A model generated the notes under the pieces. It did not search any database, was not told the origin of the DNA, and worked only from the letters and a program-made list of their open reading frames with translations. Positions 48,801 through 59,086 of a stretch of 64,000 nucleotides of DNA are shown here, piece by piece; position 1 is the first letter of the stretch; each line of letters starts with the position of its first letter. The DNA lies in NCBI GenBank assembly GCA_020091685.1, contig CM034598.1, forward strand, positions 20,323,745-20,387,744. The letters are read 5' to 3'. The position numbers and the translations under genes are program-made. The stretch is from Lutjanus erythropterus. Lineage: Eukaryota; Chordata; Actinopteri; Lutjaniformes; Lutjanidae.

Positions 48801-51123
48801 GTGTAGCCCTATTTGATGTGTTTGCTACATTCCCTTCTGATAAAGCAAATGACAGCATGCAGGCTTACCCGTACTTAGTAAACCCCAATGGATTTATCAG
48901 TCGACCTATAGTATCAGCTGATGCACGTTTTCTGATATGCACTGATATGAAAACTTTTTTCACAGAACATATAGTACAGAAAACATAGCTTGAAGTGATT
49001 TTGATTTAGCACAATGGGGAACATTTATGAGGACAAGAGGAGCTCCCCTGCAGGTATTAATAATGAGAAGCCGCTTCTTGTTTTACAACTTCCCCATAAT
49101 TGACTGGCAGTATTAAAGTAGTCATCAATTAACTGATGGTGATATTTATTTAGCAATATTTATTATTTTTATTTCTCACTTCTTATCATTTATTGTTCAT
49201 TTTTGGAGTAGGTTTACAGTGTATATTCTAAATTATTTAACATGCCAAATAAAGAAAGCAGCCTTCTCATTAACTTTGCGTAGTTGTATTGATACATAAT
49301 TCACATAGAAAAGGTCTGAAAATTCACTATATCGACTGCCAAATTGATAATCTGTGAATTTTCCTCCACTGAAATCAATGTCAGCATCAGTTTTAAAAAC
49401 CCCTCATTGTTCAGGCTCTAGAACTTACTGAAGAGCAACTTTGGTCAAAGTCATGCTTTTTGTAATTTTTTTGTATGCAAAAAAGGCAGCATAACAAATC
49501 TGCCATGGCTCTGTTTATTGTGATATTTGACAAATATTACAATATTATGGTATGTTCTGTGACATGTTATGCACAAATAAGACAGGAAAAACACATTAGG
49601 ACAATTTAGAAAAAAACAACATATACAAGAAAAAAGGAAAAGAAAAAAATCTAAATAAATAAATAAATCAAAAGAAAAGATTAAATTTATCTTGACTATG
49701 GTTAAGAAAGCAATTCCATACTCAATAAAAAAAAGTGTTTTCTCTGATTTTAGAGGGGTACCAAAGACAGCTATGAATGCCAGTCCTTGTTGTACTTTAA
49801 AGCAAGTGGTGATTTTAGAATTCACCATGTGTACCCTTTTCTAAATGAAAGGCGTATGTAGACATGGGTGGTGGAAACAGGCATCACAAAATTTCCCTCA
49901 TTTTCACAACCCAATGTTGAGAGTTATGCAAATGCGATAATAGCTTTGTGGTTACTTTGTCTTTGTTCTCTTGTCTTGGATGTTGGTTTCCATATGCTCA
50001 TGATTTTTGTCAGACATTGACATGCTGGAGGAGTTTGCGTATCTGCGCACTCCAGAGGGTGGGAGGATTCAACTGGAGCTGCTGCCCAATCAGGGAATGC
50101 TGATCAAGTAAGCGCCTCGCATTCAGACACTTTTCAGTTGGCATCGTGACTCTGCACACTCCCGTTCTGTTGCTGTTTTTAAAGAGAACAGTGCTATTGA
50201 TTGATGATCTAAGTAGACATGGCCTGTGGGGAAAACTGTACTTTGAACTGAAAATGCTGTTAACGGAGCGGGCATTACAAACAGAAGGGGTTTATGATTA
50301 AAACAAAGCTTCTATCAGACTCCTTCATTCATTGCTGTAGACGTAAAGACACTTGAATGCACCCTCACTGACCGAGAGTTGTTGAATGTTGCTGTCCCTC
50401 AGGAACCCTAGTCCCGCCCTGGGGGTGGAGTTAAATACCCTACTGCTACAAGGGGTGCAGACGATGGACAGGTACCCCAGGCCCCTCCTCCCACAGTCCC
50501 ATCCCTCCCCCCCACACCAGTCACGCTTCCTTCATTCCCAACTTCAAGGCTTGTCATTCCCCCCAAGTTTTGATTTGGGCCTGTCATTTTACATCAAGAG
50601 TTAGTCGTTCTTTGATTTCCTGTCGTTTGGCGTTTGTTTCTTTGAGCCATCGCTCGTCTTTCTGTGGTCATCACTGTCCTTGTTGTTATTTGAAGATGAT
50701 GTTGGTCTTGTCGTGCAGTCAATTTAGTTGTTTGCCTTTTCATAAACACTTGATCTCATTTCATTTGTTGACACGTTTTATGTGGTTTTTTATTTATGAT
50801 GATTAAACTTTTATTGTGTAATCTTGGCTGATTTGTGCAAGTTGAAAGTAACATGCCGCCTCCATGATTTTGTCTTTACTGTCTGTTTATGACAAATCAT
50901 CTCACAGTAATACATTTCTGACCATATGTATGTTTGTGCTCATTTCTTGTCCTTTTATTCTTTCAGACACCACACAGTGACCCGTGGAATCACCAAAGGA
51001 GTGAAGGAAGACTTCCGTCTGGCCATGGAGAGGCAGGTGTCGCGCTGTGGAGAGAATCTGTTCAGCGTGCTTCACCGTTTCTGCATCAACGAGAAAATCA
51101 TCATCATCCAGTCTCTTCCTTGA
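39896..51123 (+). CDS. ints10: Integrator complex subunit 10 (17 coding exons)
   Basis: Coding exons: 39896-40024, 40168-40235, 40996-41099, 41244-41383, 41479-41560, 41654-41794, 41937-42111, 42930-43099, 43208-43347, 43572-43725, 43970-44052, 44835-44990, 45749-45857, 47878-47957, 48443-48605, 50014-50107, 50967-51123. They join in phase to 714 codons (human 710). The start [18 protein letters not shown], the helical-repeat body ([41 protein letters not shown]) and the end ([18 protein letters not shown]) are near-identical to human INTS10. INTS10 works in the nuclear Integrator complex, in the module with INTS13-INTS14 (and INTS15), which supports 3'-end cleavage of snRNAs and attenuation of promoter-proximal transcription. 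It has no catalytic motif and is an alpha-helical scaffold. The region around 44052 uses a GC donor and the intron after 48605 has a U12-type donor. Confidence 0.97.
40610..40883. mobile_element. Degenerate miniature DNA transposon copy
   Basis: The copy runs from AGAGGTGCTATGATTAATTG to TTAGTTACAGCCCTA in ints10 intron 2. Its ends and ATTAAT-rich interior match the family at 2882-3129 and 5361-5557, though much diverged. Confidence 0.5.
44053..44834 (+). other. ints10: GC-AG intron of ints10
   Basis: The exon edge reads TACCAG followed by GCAAGA, and the acceptor is TCTCCAG at 44834. Using this junction restores [14 protein letters not shown], colinear with human IIYQ-GQYKKAIASL; no GT donor at the position does so. 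The flanks match the strong consensus that GC donors usually need. Confidence 0.85.
46002..47199 (+). mobile_element. Inactive Tc1-like transposon in ints10 intron 13
   Basis: A roughly 1.2-kb unit is flanked by TA dinucleotides (46000-46001 and 47200-47201). It has long inverted ends of about 65 bp containing TTTTAGGCAGGTGTGAAG and its complement. The interior encodes a decayed Tc1/mariner transposase on the plus strand. Visible pieces are an N-terminal helix-turn-helix part ([18 protein letters not shown]), a DDE first-block part ([10 protein letters not shown]) and the block [15 protein letters not shown]. These lie in different frames with several stop codons, so no active protein is possible. 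Confidence 0.85.
47259..47469 (-). mobile_element. tRNA-derived SINE
   Basis: Read on the minus strand, the unit begins GGAGCGCCCCTATAGTTCAG. It has a Pol III A box (TAGTTCAGTTGG, standard TRGYNNARYNGG) and a B-box-like GGCTCGACTC about 55 bp later. A CT-rich body follows, and then an A-rich tail. A second, degraded copy in the same orientation lies at about 63500-63620. A short GATTT flanks both ends and may be the target duplication. It sits in ints10 intron 13 just after the Tc1 copy. The SINE family is not named. Confidence 0.7.
47620..47775. repeat. Diverged minisatellite (CCTAGCAACCACTGTC units)
   Basis: Roughly six imperfect units of about 25-30 bp, each with a form of CTAGCAACCACTGTCTRTTGC, lie in ints10 intron 13 about 100 bp before the next exon. 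Confidence 0.65.
48606..50013 (+). other. ints10: U12-type (minor spliceosome) intron of ints10
   Basis: The donor after exon ...YVT plus one base reads GTATCCTTTTTT, a perfect match to the U12-type 5' splice site RTATCCTTT. The acceptor is TTTTTGTCAG at 50013. Joining restores [15 protein letters not shown] as in human INTS10. A branch site resembling TTCCTTRAC is only weak near the 3' end (TTTCCATATGCTCATGA at 49987-50003). Confidence 0.8.
48761..48795. repeat. Perfect 14-bp inverted repeat
   Basis: ATATTTTTGACCTT at 48761-48774 is reverse-complemented at 48782-48795 with a 7-nt loop, within the U12-type intron of ints10. Confidence 0.75.
50403..50471 (+). CDS. ints10: Candidate in-frame cassette exon of ints10
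   Basis: A 69-nt segment sits between the last two coding exons. It is bounded by a good acceptor (GTCCCTCAG) and a donor (GACAG then GTACCC). Its phases match both neighbours: it begins by completing the Lys codon of LIK and ends two bases into an Arg codon completed by the next exon. It would add 23 residues ([22 protein letters not shown] plus R) without a stop. Human canonical INTS10 joins LIK directly to HHTVTRG. This is therefore an optional exon, or chance. Confidence 0.45.
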
Positions 51124-51570
51124 CATCTGGCCTGTGACCTTTTTTTTTTACCTTTTCATAGTTGATACACAGTTTCAATGCAGCTGGACTGACTTTATGA
51201 ACTAATCGGCTGTTTCCCAACACAGGACATGTCTGTCTCCTTTATCTTCATCATCTATCAACTCTGAAAGAATAAGCCTTAAAATGGATCTCTCTTTTCA
51301 GAGAATAAGAGAGAATACCGGTTTTCTGAATACTGTGCTCATGTTAATGTGTGTAGTTTTCTTCTTTACTGGTGTTAACCACAACATCTGCTTGACTGCA
51401 TTTGAAGTGGTTCAATCATATTGTGACATTTTGTGGGAGTCAGCACTGAAAAAAGAATGAAGTGAATTTTTGATATTTTGGGAAAAAGTTTATTGTTTTT
51501 TGTTACAAACCTGATGAAATTGTTAGTTTGTATAAATGTTTCCATTAAATGTGATTTAAAGAAGTTATGT
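51124..51570 (+). other. ints10: Probable 3' UTR of ints10
   Basis: About 420 bp of non-coding sequence follow the stop. ATTAAA at 51544-51549 is a plausible poly(A) signal, with another ATTAAA-like site at about 51625. Confidence 0.5.
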
Positions 51571-52727
51571 TACTGTATGATTTATTACAAGAGCAATCAG
51601 TGCATCTTCAGCTCATAGTACAAGATTAAAAATTAGAATCTATAGCTTGTATGTTACAGAAAGAAGACTAGAAACTGTACACACTTCACTTTCACTCAGT
51701 CTTGCCACATATTTTTATTCCTCTGGTGTTCCCTGTTCTCATTCCTGTCTCAGTCACACTTCCTTTTTCCACTTCCTTTTCCTCGTTAAAGTGGTAAGTT
51801 CAGATTTTTTGAGGTGTGGTTATGAGTTACTCATCCATAGTCACTTTATTACCTACAATAGTTGCTGTCTGCATTGTAGACGTCTAATACATAGACCGCT
51901 TTGGGCCGTTGCTGTGATACATCAACGTTACTGCCATGTTGGTCCAGACTGGCCTGTGTGTTTTTCTGGATAAAAAGCACTATAACATTATTTCTCAAAC
52001 AAATTTTAGTGACTCAATGTTATATTGTAGGATTTATGATCTACATGAAGGAAAAAACTTTTTTCTAACTTATTACACATAAATCATGAATCTGTTGAGA
52101 ACTGTAGATGTTATAGTGTGTTTATGTCCTTTTATGTGTTTTCAGGCCAGCCAGTTGTCAGTGCAGTGTCTAAGTGTACCCTTTACCTTGCTGTCAGACA
52201 TTTCGAATGAGAAACCGCCATTACATCACTTGCTCCAAAGCCATCAGACTCCTTTGGCAAAAACCTTGCAGTACATGGGAGTTGCTGGTCTACCACTGCC
52301 TTGATCTGTTTGTGTATTTGTATTTTTGTGTGACGTTGGTGAGTCTGAACTAACCCTTTAAAACACTAAAGTCATACATGAACACAAACAAGCTTTGGAG
52401 AGGATGATATGTGTCTTATATAACTTTGGTTTCCCATCGGAAATGGCTGTCTGATGGCAAGGTGAAGCAGGGAAAATATTCTAAATATAGCATACACTTA
52501 AATTGATACTAACTCAGATGGGCCCTTTGCTAGGAGGCGAAAACATGTTTATGCTGCTGACCCTGTCCATAGCAGTTCAATGCTGCACTTCCTACACCAG
52601 TGCTCTCGCTGCTTCTCTGAACTGGGGGCGTGTCAACTGCCATCTACTGGGGGTAATACACTGACGCTGGTTAAGTACCTCACAACACTACCTCAAAAAA
52701 CCATTCCTATAAGTCTGTCTTCCACAG
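51571..52727. other. Tail-to-tail intergenic region, ints10 to tlr1
   Basis: No exon was recognised. The tlr1 3' UTR must lie at the right end (minus strand), but no clear poly(A) signal was seen within several hundred bases of its stop. Sequence around 52430-52660 resembles dispersed non-coding repeats but could not be delimited. Confidence 0.4.
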
Positions 52728-55133
52728 TCACTCCTCTAATTCTATGACTGGTGCATATGGCAGGTCAGCCTGTAGGGCAGCTCTGAGGTTAGCCCAGAAC
52801 AGCCTGTGCTTGGCCCTGTCCTGAGGCCACTCCAGGTATGTGTGTCGGCCCATCATGGACTTCAGCTGGTAGTACTTGGCTGGAATCAGGTATTGCGGAA
52901 GAGGCTCGAGCAGCACCAGCACAACGCTGTCCGAACCCTGGGAAAGGCGTTGGTGGCTGGCGAAGTACAGCTCATAATGGCACCACTCACTCTTGATGAA
53001 GTGACCAGAGAGCACAAACACAGAGCGGCGGCTTTTTTCCACACAGTTGATGATGTTCTTGATGATCGTGTCACCTGGCACAAAGTGCCTCTCATGATGG
53101 CAGATTCGGAGCCCTCCCCCTTCGAGGTTGGGAATGAGCGAATTATGCACCCAGTCTGCGTCATGCTGGCTGTAAGACACAAAAGCATGAAACTCGACAC
53201 CCACCAGATCTTCAGGTCGGACTTGTCGTGTTCTGGCCCGATGTTTGGCTCTGGTCCACTGCCAGATCATGCCAATGTACCAGGGAATATCTAAACGATG
53301 GCACAGGATTAGAACTAAAACAATCACCACCGCTGCTGGGCACAAGATGGTGGCAGCAAGAAGGCCAACATCACAGGAGATCTCTGGGATACTGATCTTT
53401 TGCAAAGTGGAGTTTCTGTCGGCTTCTGGGTAGCTGCAGTAATAGTTCAATGGCCAGCTCAACAATTGAATTCCTGTGTGAGTTTTCTTATTTTCAGACT
53501 GTATGCCAAGACTGATGAAACTCCTCAGAGCACATGTGCAGGTGAAGGGGTTGTTGCTGACGTCCAGGGTTCTCAGTTTGGGGCAGCTCTCCAGCTTGTT
53601 CACAGATGGAGCATGGAGGGAATTTGTCTTGAGCAGAAGCTCATTCAGTATGGGGAAACCGTTACATACTGGCAGGTCTCGCAGCCTGTTCTCATTTAGA
53701 TTCAGAGATGAGAGGTTTTCCAGTTTTAAGATGGAAGGTGGCACCACAGACACCTGGTTATTCTGGAGGTCCAGTGTCTCTATTCCTGTTGGAAGACACT
53801 TAAAAACTGTATCCGTCAAACCATTAGAAGACAGAGTCATGTTGGTGATGTTTGGTGGCCAGACACATTCTTTCACACCATCATAAACCAGCAAGTTGAG
53901 GCTGAGGTCCAGATGTTGTAGGGATTTCATGTGTTGCATGCGTTTGCTCAACAACTGAAGGTTCTTAAGATTGTTGCCTCCCAGAATCAATTTCCTCACG
54001 TTAGCCAGATTCTCACATTCGACAATTGTTTGACCCTGCACAGTGGAGAATATGGAGTCAGACAGAGCACAAGAGGAGAAGTCCAGCTGCTGGATATGAC
54101 TCTGCGACTTTGGGCATGTCATGTGTATGATTGAAGTCTCAACGATTGCTAACTTCTCCACCGGCAAATTGATGAAAAAGTTGTACACAGACTCCTGTGA
54201 AAAGAAGAAAGACGTCACCACTGCCCTTATGGCTGTGAAGGACTGCAATTTAGATGTGTTGACCACTTTGGTGTCTATGTAAGGCAACTTGTACATAGCC
54301 ACATCAGAGGCCGTGAAATGAGTAATAGATGTTTGCAGAATCCCATTTACGTAGTGAGTTAAGTCAGACCATTCGATTGAGATGTTGGTGAGATACAGAT
54401 GAGATGTGTGGATTTCTGCTGTCTTGATTAACTGATCACTTTGGTCTTTATAGCCTCCGGTCAAATTCATCAGCTCCAATTCAGCAAAGAGCAACAGAGC
54501 ATCAGCAAACAGATCGCGGTCCACTCTTTGAGTCCTTAGAGTGAGGCCTATCTGAAGCCTTTGAGCCTGAACATCCTTCAGACTGCCTGCTTCGTAAACC
54601 AGGTCACCCTCCAAAGAAAGGGTCAGTATATGTAGTTTCGCTCCAGCAATATTCTTGAAATCACCCATTTTGATGTTTTTCGCTCCCAGTGCTAATTTCT
54701 CCAGCTTAACCAAGGATCTGAACTCATTCCCCAGTGTCATTGTGGGAAATTTGTTGCAGGTTAAATTCAGCACCAGGAGGTTTTGTGTGTGGTGCAGGTA
54801 CTGCTGACCCGACAGGTTCTTCAGCCTGTTGTGTGACAGGTCTAGATTCTCCAGGAGCGGCGTGTCGAGGAACGTCTCTGGGTCGATCTCCTCCAAAATA
54901 TTCCATGAAATGTTGAGGAACCGCAGGAGACTGGTGTTTTTGAAGTCTCCTCGATGGAGCTGCTTTATGCGGTTGAATGAAAGGTCTAAGACCTCAACCT
55001 TTGCTGGAAGGTCTCCTGGGACAGTGGAGAGGTTTTTGGATGAGCGGTCGACGAAGCTGTCTGGAGATGAATCATTCAGCTGGAGTCCCACCAACATGGC
55101 TGCCGCCCAGAGAGCTGCAGTCACAAGCCTCAT
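52728..55133 (-). CDS. tlr1: Toll-like receptor, TLR1 subfamily (probable tlr1)
   Basis: One uninterrupted 801-codon exon. Residues 1 to about 22 are a signal peptide. An ectodomain of leucine-rich repeats follows (for example LEVLDLSFNRIKQL near 50 and LETLDLQNNQVSVVP near 465), closed by a Cys-rich cap (NPFTCTCALRSF ... NYYCSYP). A transmembrane segment is at about 589-612. The TIR domain begins about 647, with box 1 FHAFVSYS, the BB loop RHFVPGD (Pro686) and box 3 FW at 779-780. TIR and LRRCT sequences are closest to TLR1/6/10; length is near 800 as in TLR1 rather than longer families. The gene lies near klb, as TLR1/6/10 do in human, which supports tlr1. TLR1 pairs with TLR2 in mammals to sense bacterial lipopeptides and signals through MyD88; fish ligand use is less certain. 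A minus-strand acceptor at 55141-55142 lies 7 bases before the start, implying a spliced 5' UTR. Alternatives are fish TLR14/18/25. Confidence 0.88.
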   Translation of the reverse strand: MRLVTAALWAAAMLVGLQLNDSSPDSFVDRSSKNLSTVPGDLPAKVEVLDLSFNRIKQLHRGDFKNTSLLRFLNISWNILEEIDPETFLDTPLLENLDLSHNRLKNLSGQQYLHHTQNLLVLNLTCNKFPTMTLGNEFRSLVKLEKLALGAKNIKMGDFKNIAGAKLHILTLSLEGDLVYEAGSLKDVQAQRLQIGLTLRTQRVDRDLFADALLLFAELELMNLTGGYKDQSDQLIKTAEIHTSHLYLTNISIEWSDLTHYVNGILQTSITHFTASDVAMYKLPYIDTKVVNTSKLQSFTAIRAVVTSFFFSQESVYNFFINLPVEKLAIVETSIIHMTCPKSQSHIQQLDFSSCALSDSIFSTVQGQTIVECENLANVRKLILGGNNLKNLQLLSKRMQHMKSLQHLDLSLNLLVYDGVKECVWPPNITNMTLSSNGLTDTVFKCLPTGIETLDLQNNQVSVVPPSILKLENLSSLNLNENRLRDLPVCNGFPILNELLLKTNSLHAPSVNKLESCPKLRTLDVSNNPFTCTCALRSFISLGIQSENKKTHTGIQLLSWPLNYYCSYPEADRNSTLQKISIPEISCDVGLLAATILCPAAVVIVLVLILCHRLDIPWYIGMIWQWTRAKHRARTRQVRPEDLVGVEFHAFVSYSQHDADWVHNSLIPNLEGGGLRICHHERHFVPGDTIIKNIINCVEKSRRSVFVLSGHFIKSEWCHYELYFASHQRLSQGSDSVVLVLLEPLPQYLIPAKYYQLKSMMGRHTYLEWPQDRAKHRLFWANLRAALQADLPYAPVIELEE

Positions 55134-55284
55134 TGTTTGCCTGAATTAAAAGTCAGGAAATAAACATTTGTTATTATTGATACATACACTCTAACTAACA
55201 CACTGTTAAAATAATGCAGTCTAATACAACAGTCCTGCAACAGTCCCCTGATCAAGGTCAGAATCTTTGTTGAAACTGATCCAG

Positions 55285-55586
55285 TGGGCCCTTTTCCACC
55301 AAATCAGTTCTGGTCCTTTAACCAGTTCCACTCAAGCTATATAGTGAACCAGCCCATGTTTCCACCAGTTTTGAGTGGAACCATTGTAATCAAAGATGTC
55401 ATCATAACAACCTGTAGAACATGACACACCCACTTTGGTTCACAAGCAAAACCTTCTGTTTTTTGGTTCCAGCTGGGAGCCGGCTTTTCAGGTTCTGAAC
55501 CAGTTTAGGGTTTTCTTGTGGATAGTCTCAAATGTGGGTGTTTGAACTGGAACGAGGCTGGTTCCATGTTGGCAGAAAAGGGCCCA
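55285..55586. mobile_element. Miniature DNA transposon with GGGCCCTTTTC ends
   Basis: A 302-bp unit is bounded by TGGGCCCTTTTCCACCAA and its inverted counterpart TTGGCAGAAAAGGGCCCA. The interior is full of GGTTC/GAACC phrases in both orientations. It lies about 150 bp upstream of the tlr1 start, probably in its 5' UTR intron. Superfamily not determined. Confidence 0.65.
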
Positions 55587-56482
55587 GCTTAGGTGTTCAT
55601 TCAACTTCATGGTCATCTCGAAGGACAGTTTGTGGTGCTGCTGAACTGTATCACTTAACACAGAGAAACTTTTCAATTATTTGGCCTAACTTTAGTGATA
55701 TAAATTAATTTTTCATTCAACCTTTTTTTAATCTCAGGGAATCATTGAGGGAGTGTCCTCATGAACAATGATGCCAGGAGAACAATTAGAACAGAATAAA
55801 TACAACAACATAAACAAACAAACAATCAGTATCTTGAGCAGAGAAGTTTGTAATCATAGTTTTACATTTGGCTGTAGGTACAAGTATGCTTAGTTTTAAT
55901 GTGTGTTACAGGTGTATGCAGGACAAAAACTGAAAGCAGTTTCCTCAAATTCAGTGTTTGTACGTGGGACTTAGAGCATTGGCCAGTCACTGTAGTGAGT
56001 TGAATGGTATTGGTCCAGTTTAATAAAGAGGTGATGTGTGATGCTACGTTTCTATTCAGGGCTATATACATGAACAGAAACCAAGGGTTGTCTCATCTAA
56101 CCGTTTAAGATGTACACGCAACCTTTTCATACAGGATGCAATGACGTGTAGTAGAACTGTCACTGATAAACTAAATCTAGGGGTTTCAGAGTAAAGGCAG
56201 AGGTGTGTCTACAGATAATGTCCCTATAATGCAGGACAGACATGAAGACAGCCTCAGCCATCTGTTTCCTACTGAACTTACAGAAATAAGCTGTTTCTGT
56301 CCGAATTCCTTCAGTGCAACTTTTTTTTATCCAGCTAGATTCCAAAGTATTTTTACCTTGGTACCCTCTGAATATTATGTCCATTTTATGTGGTAACATA
56401 CAAAGTATTGTCCACAATATCTCTGGCTCAAATTAGAGCACATCTTGCAATCTGTCAATGGCTTGTTGTGGAATTTCAGTGG
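55587..56482. other. Intergenic, upstream of tlr1
   Basis: AT-rich non-coding sequence without a recognised exon or repeat family. It probably contains the tlr1 5' UTR exon and promoter on the minus strand, but no boundary can be assigned. Confidence 0.35.
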
Positions 56483-56490
56483 CTGATTGT

Positions 56491-57305
56491 CAGTGGTGGA
56501 CAGTAACAAAGTACATTTACTTGAGTACTCTACTTAAGTACATTTTTTGAGTATCTGTACTTTACTTCAGTATTTGTTTTCTTGGAAACTTATGACTTTC
56601 ATTCCACTACATTTCAAAGACAAATAATGTACTTTTGACTCTGCTACATTTCTAGAAAGATTGTTGTTACTTTTAGGCTATGCATAGCTTCAAAGTCAGC
56701 TGTTGCTGTTTTTCTTTTCTAAAATACAATTGGCCACACAGTACCCGCTCTAAACGGGGATTGTTGTAAAAGCAGAAATACGTCATCCAGACGCGCTCTG
56801 TAACAAGAACAAGTAAGCTCTCCCTCTTTCATTCTAACAAAACTAAATCTCAAGATGTTATTATAATTAAAAAAAGAGAAATAATTCCAAGTAGGCTTTT
56901 AATGCTGGATTGTTTTTATCAGGGTGAAAAATACCACATAATTAATGTAGACAATAGCTGTCCTTTTTGTTTTTGATTGTATTTCTATGCTGAAGTTTTT
57001 ATAGGTGTTTCTATAGGCTTTGTGTAGCAGAGTGGTTCTACAGGTTAGTCAGTTCATCATTAGATGGTTTCAGAGAGTTACAAGCTTCTGTAAATGCACT
57101 GTGAGAAAAATACAACAATGTATTGATATTAGAAAATGTACTTTGTACTTTTGAATACTTAAGTATTTTGAAAAACAAGTACTCTGGTACTTTAACTCGA
57201 GTAAAATTTTGACTGATCAACTTTCACTTGGAGTTGAATAATATTTGACCAGGAGTATCTATACTTTGACTCGAGTACTGGGGTTGAGTACTTTGTCCAC
57301 CACTG
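56491..57305. mobile_element. Complete hAT-type miniature element with 8-bp target duplication
   Basis: The unit starts CAGTGGTGGACAGTAACAAA and ends TTTGTCCACCACTG, with further subterminal GAGTACT repeats on both sides. The 8-bp sequence CTGATTGT occurs directly before it (56483-56490) and directly after it (57306-57313). An 8-bp duplication and CAGTG...CACTG ends are features of hAT elements. It is 815 bp and non-autonomous. Confidence 0.88.
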
Positions 57306-57313
57306 CTGATTGT

Positions 57314-59086
57314 GCAGTATTAGTAAAACAATACAGACCTGTATCATCTGTGTACGGCAGTACATTTGTTATAGACATGGGATGGGCAAAGGTTGTCAAA
57401 AATATTTATACTCTGTTACTTTTCATTTGATAGCATTGAAAGTATAGTTATTCTATAGAAAAAGATCTGAGTTCTCTTTAAGATCTCAGTTCAGTCTTAA
57501 TTGTCCTGTGGCAGCAAATCCAGACATAACATACATGCCTTGGACTTTTTTTTGTCTTTTTCCTGTTTTTTTTTGAAAGAAGTATTGAATATCGTTTTTT
57601 AAATACTAACATTCTGGTATTGTGACAACTCTAGGGTGGACAAAATAATAGAAACAAATAGTAAAGGACAAAATAGTCACTCTAAACCTGTCGTAAACAG
57701 TGTCACCAAAACTAAACATTATAGCCTTTGTGAAAGCAGGATTTATTGCAGGATTGTTTTATAAGCCTGCATGAATTATCCCTCACCCTACCAACATATT
57801 TATCATGCGAGAACTGTCATCTCGGGTCCCTGAGGACGCCAAGAATAAACTACAGCAAGAAACAAACATCATGTCAAAATGTTAACTTATTTCTTTATGT
57901 TATTAGTTATTTAATTAATGTGACAAAGAATAAATAAAAAAAAGTTAAAAAGTTAATTTGCATATTGTGACAAAATCATGACAAAGTTGTAATAAAAGCA
58001 ATTTTTCCTCTGCGTTTTCAGATAAGCCACTCTTTAGGATTAACATTATAGGTTATAGGTTTATACCTAATCTGATTGTTTTTTCCTTGTTTGACCTGCC
58101 GTGTATTAATGTAAAAATATTTAAAAATATTTTGTTTGACTATAATTTGCCTCACAAGATTAATTATACATCCACATGTCCCACAACAAATTCCAAATTT
58201 TTTAAAATCACATTCACAAGAAAATACACTAGAGTTTAATGTTAAGATTCAGCCATTTTGTTTGTAAAGCTTGTTTTATTCTTTTCTAGATTTACTTGAC
58301 TCGTGTAATTTAAATATTCTGTTATTATGACACTGACATCTCAATCTAAATAGACGATGGCCACAAAATAAAATTGAAATAAATTAAATAAAACCCTAAA
58401 TAAATAAAGTTACAGAACACAGAAAGACAAAAGAGTGGACCAACCTGTACTGAGGTTATTTCAGAAGAAGCACCGCAACTTAAGTTATTGATTTGTTGAG
58501 TTTTAATGAGTTGAGATGCTGCAGTCCATTTTGTGTGAATGCTCTCAAAGTGGACAGTCTTCAAGTCTGTGAAACATCTCGGTTGCAGAGGTTCAACAAC
58601 ACTTAAACACTGCAAAAAAAAGTACAAAAAAAAAAAGTGCACTACTGACAAAAAAATATTTTGATTTAAAAAAAGATAATCACCAGCTCAGCAGACAATC
58701 AGTATTAGTATGCTTCTGTTCTTCTTATTCGCTTTTTTCGCACATCCTCTGCTGCTTTTACCGTAAGTAACGATGCAGAGAGGACACACATATGGAAATG
58801 AAAGCATTCAATCTCATTTTTTTCACATGTACATCCTCTTTTCACTTCCCTTTTTTTTACTGTACAGACCCTTTTTACTGAAGGAAACTCCAATATTTGT
58901 TCATGCTTCATGATGAGATATTATTGCACAACATGATTTTAATATTTAGAGAGAGAGAGAGAGTATTCTCAGTCTTCTCAGTATATTTAGTTACTACTGA
59001 GATTTGAATAACTTAATGTTCTTTTTGTACTCTTATCAGGTGGACTGAGTTGCAAAGATGTCAATCTCATAGATATAAATCACCAG
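57314..59086. other. Intergenic AT-rich region, no gene recognised
   Basis: No exon or structured RNA was recognised. A short (GA)n run is at about 58950-58962. A fragment near 57597-57635 (TTCTGGTATTGTGACAACTCTAG) looks like the end of a dispersed element. Confidence 0.4.

Noticed and set aside
52806-53294. 162-codon plus-strand frame opposite the TIR region of tlr1
   Set aside because: It is an antisense shadow of a strongly conserved coding exon, with no family resemblance of its own.
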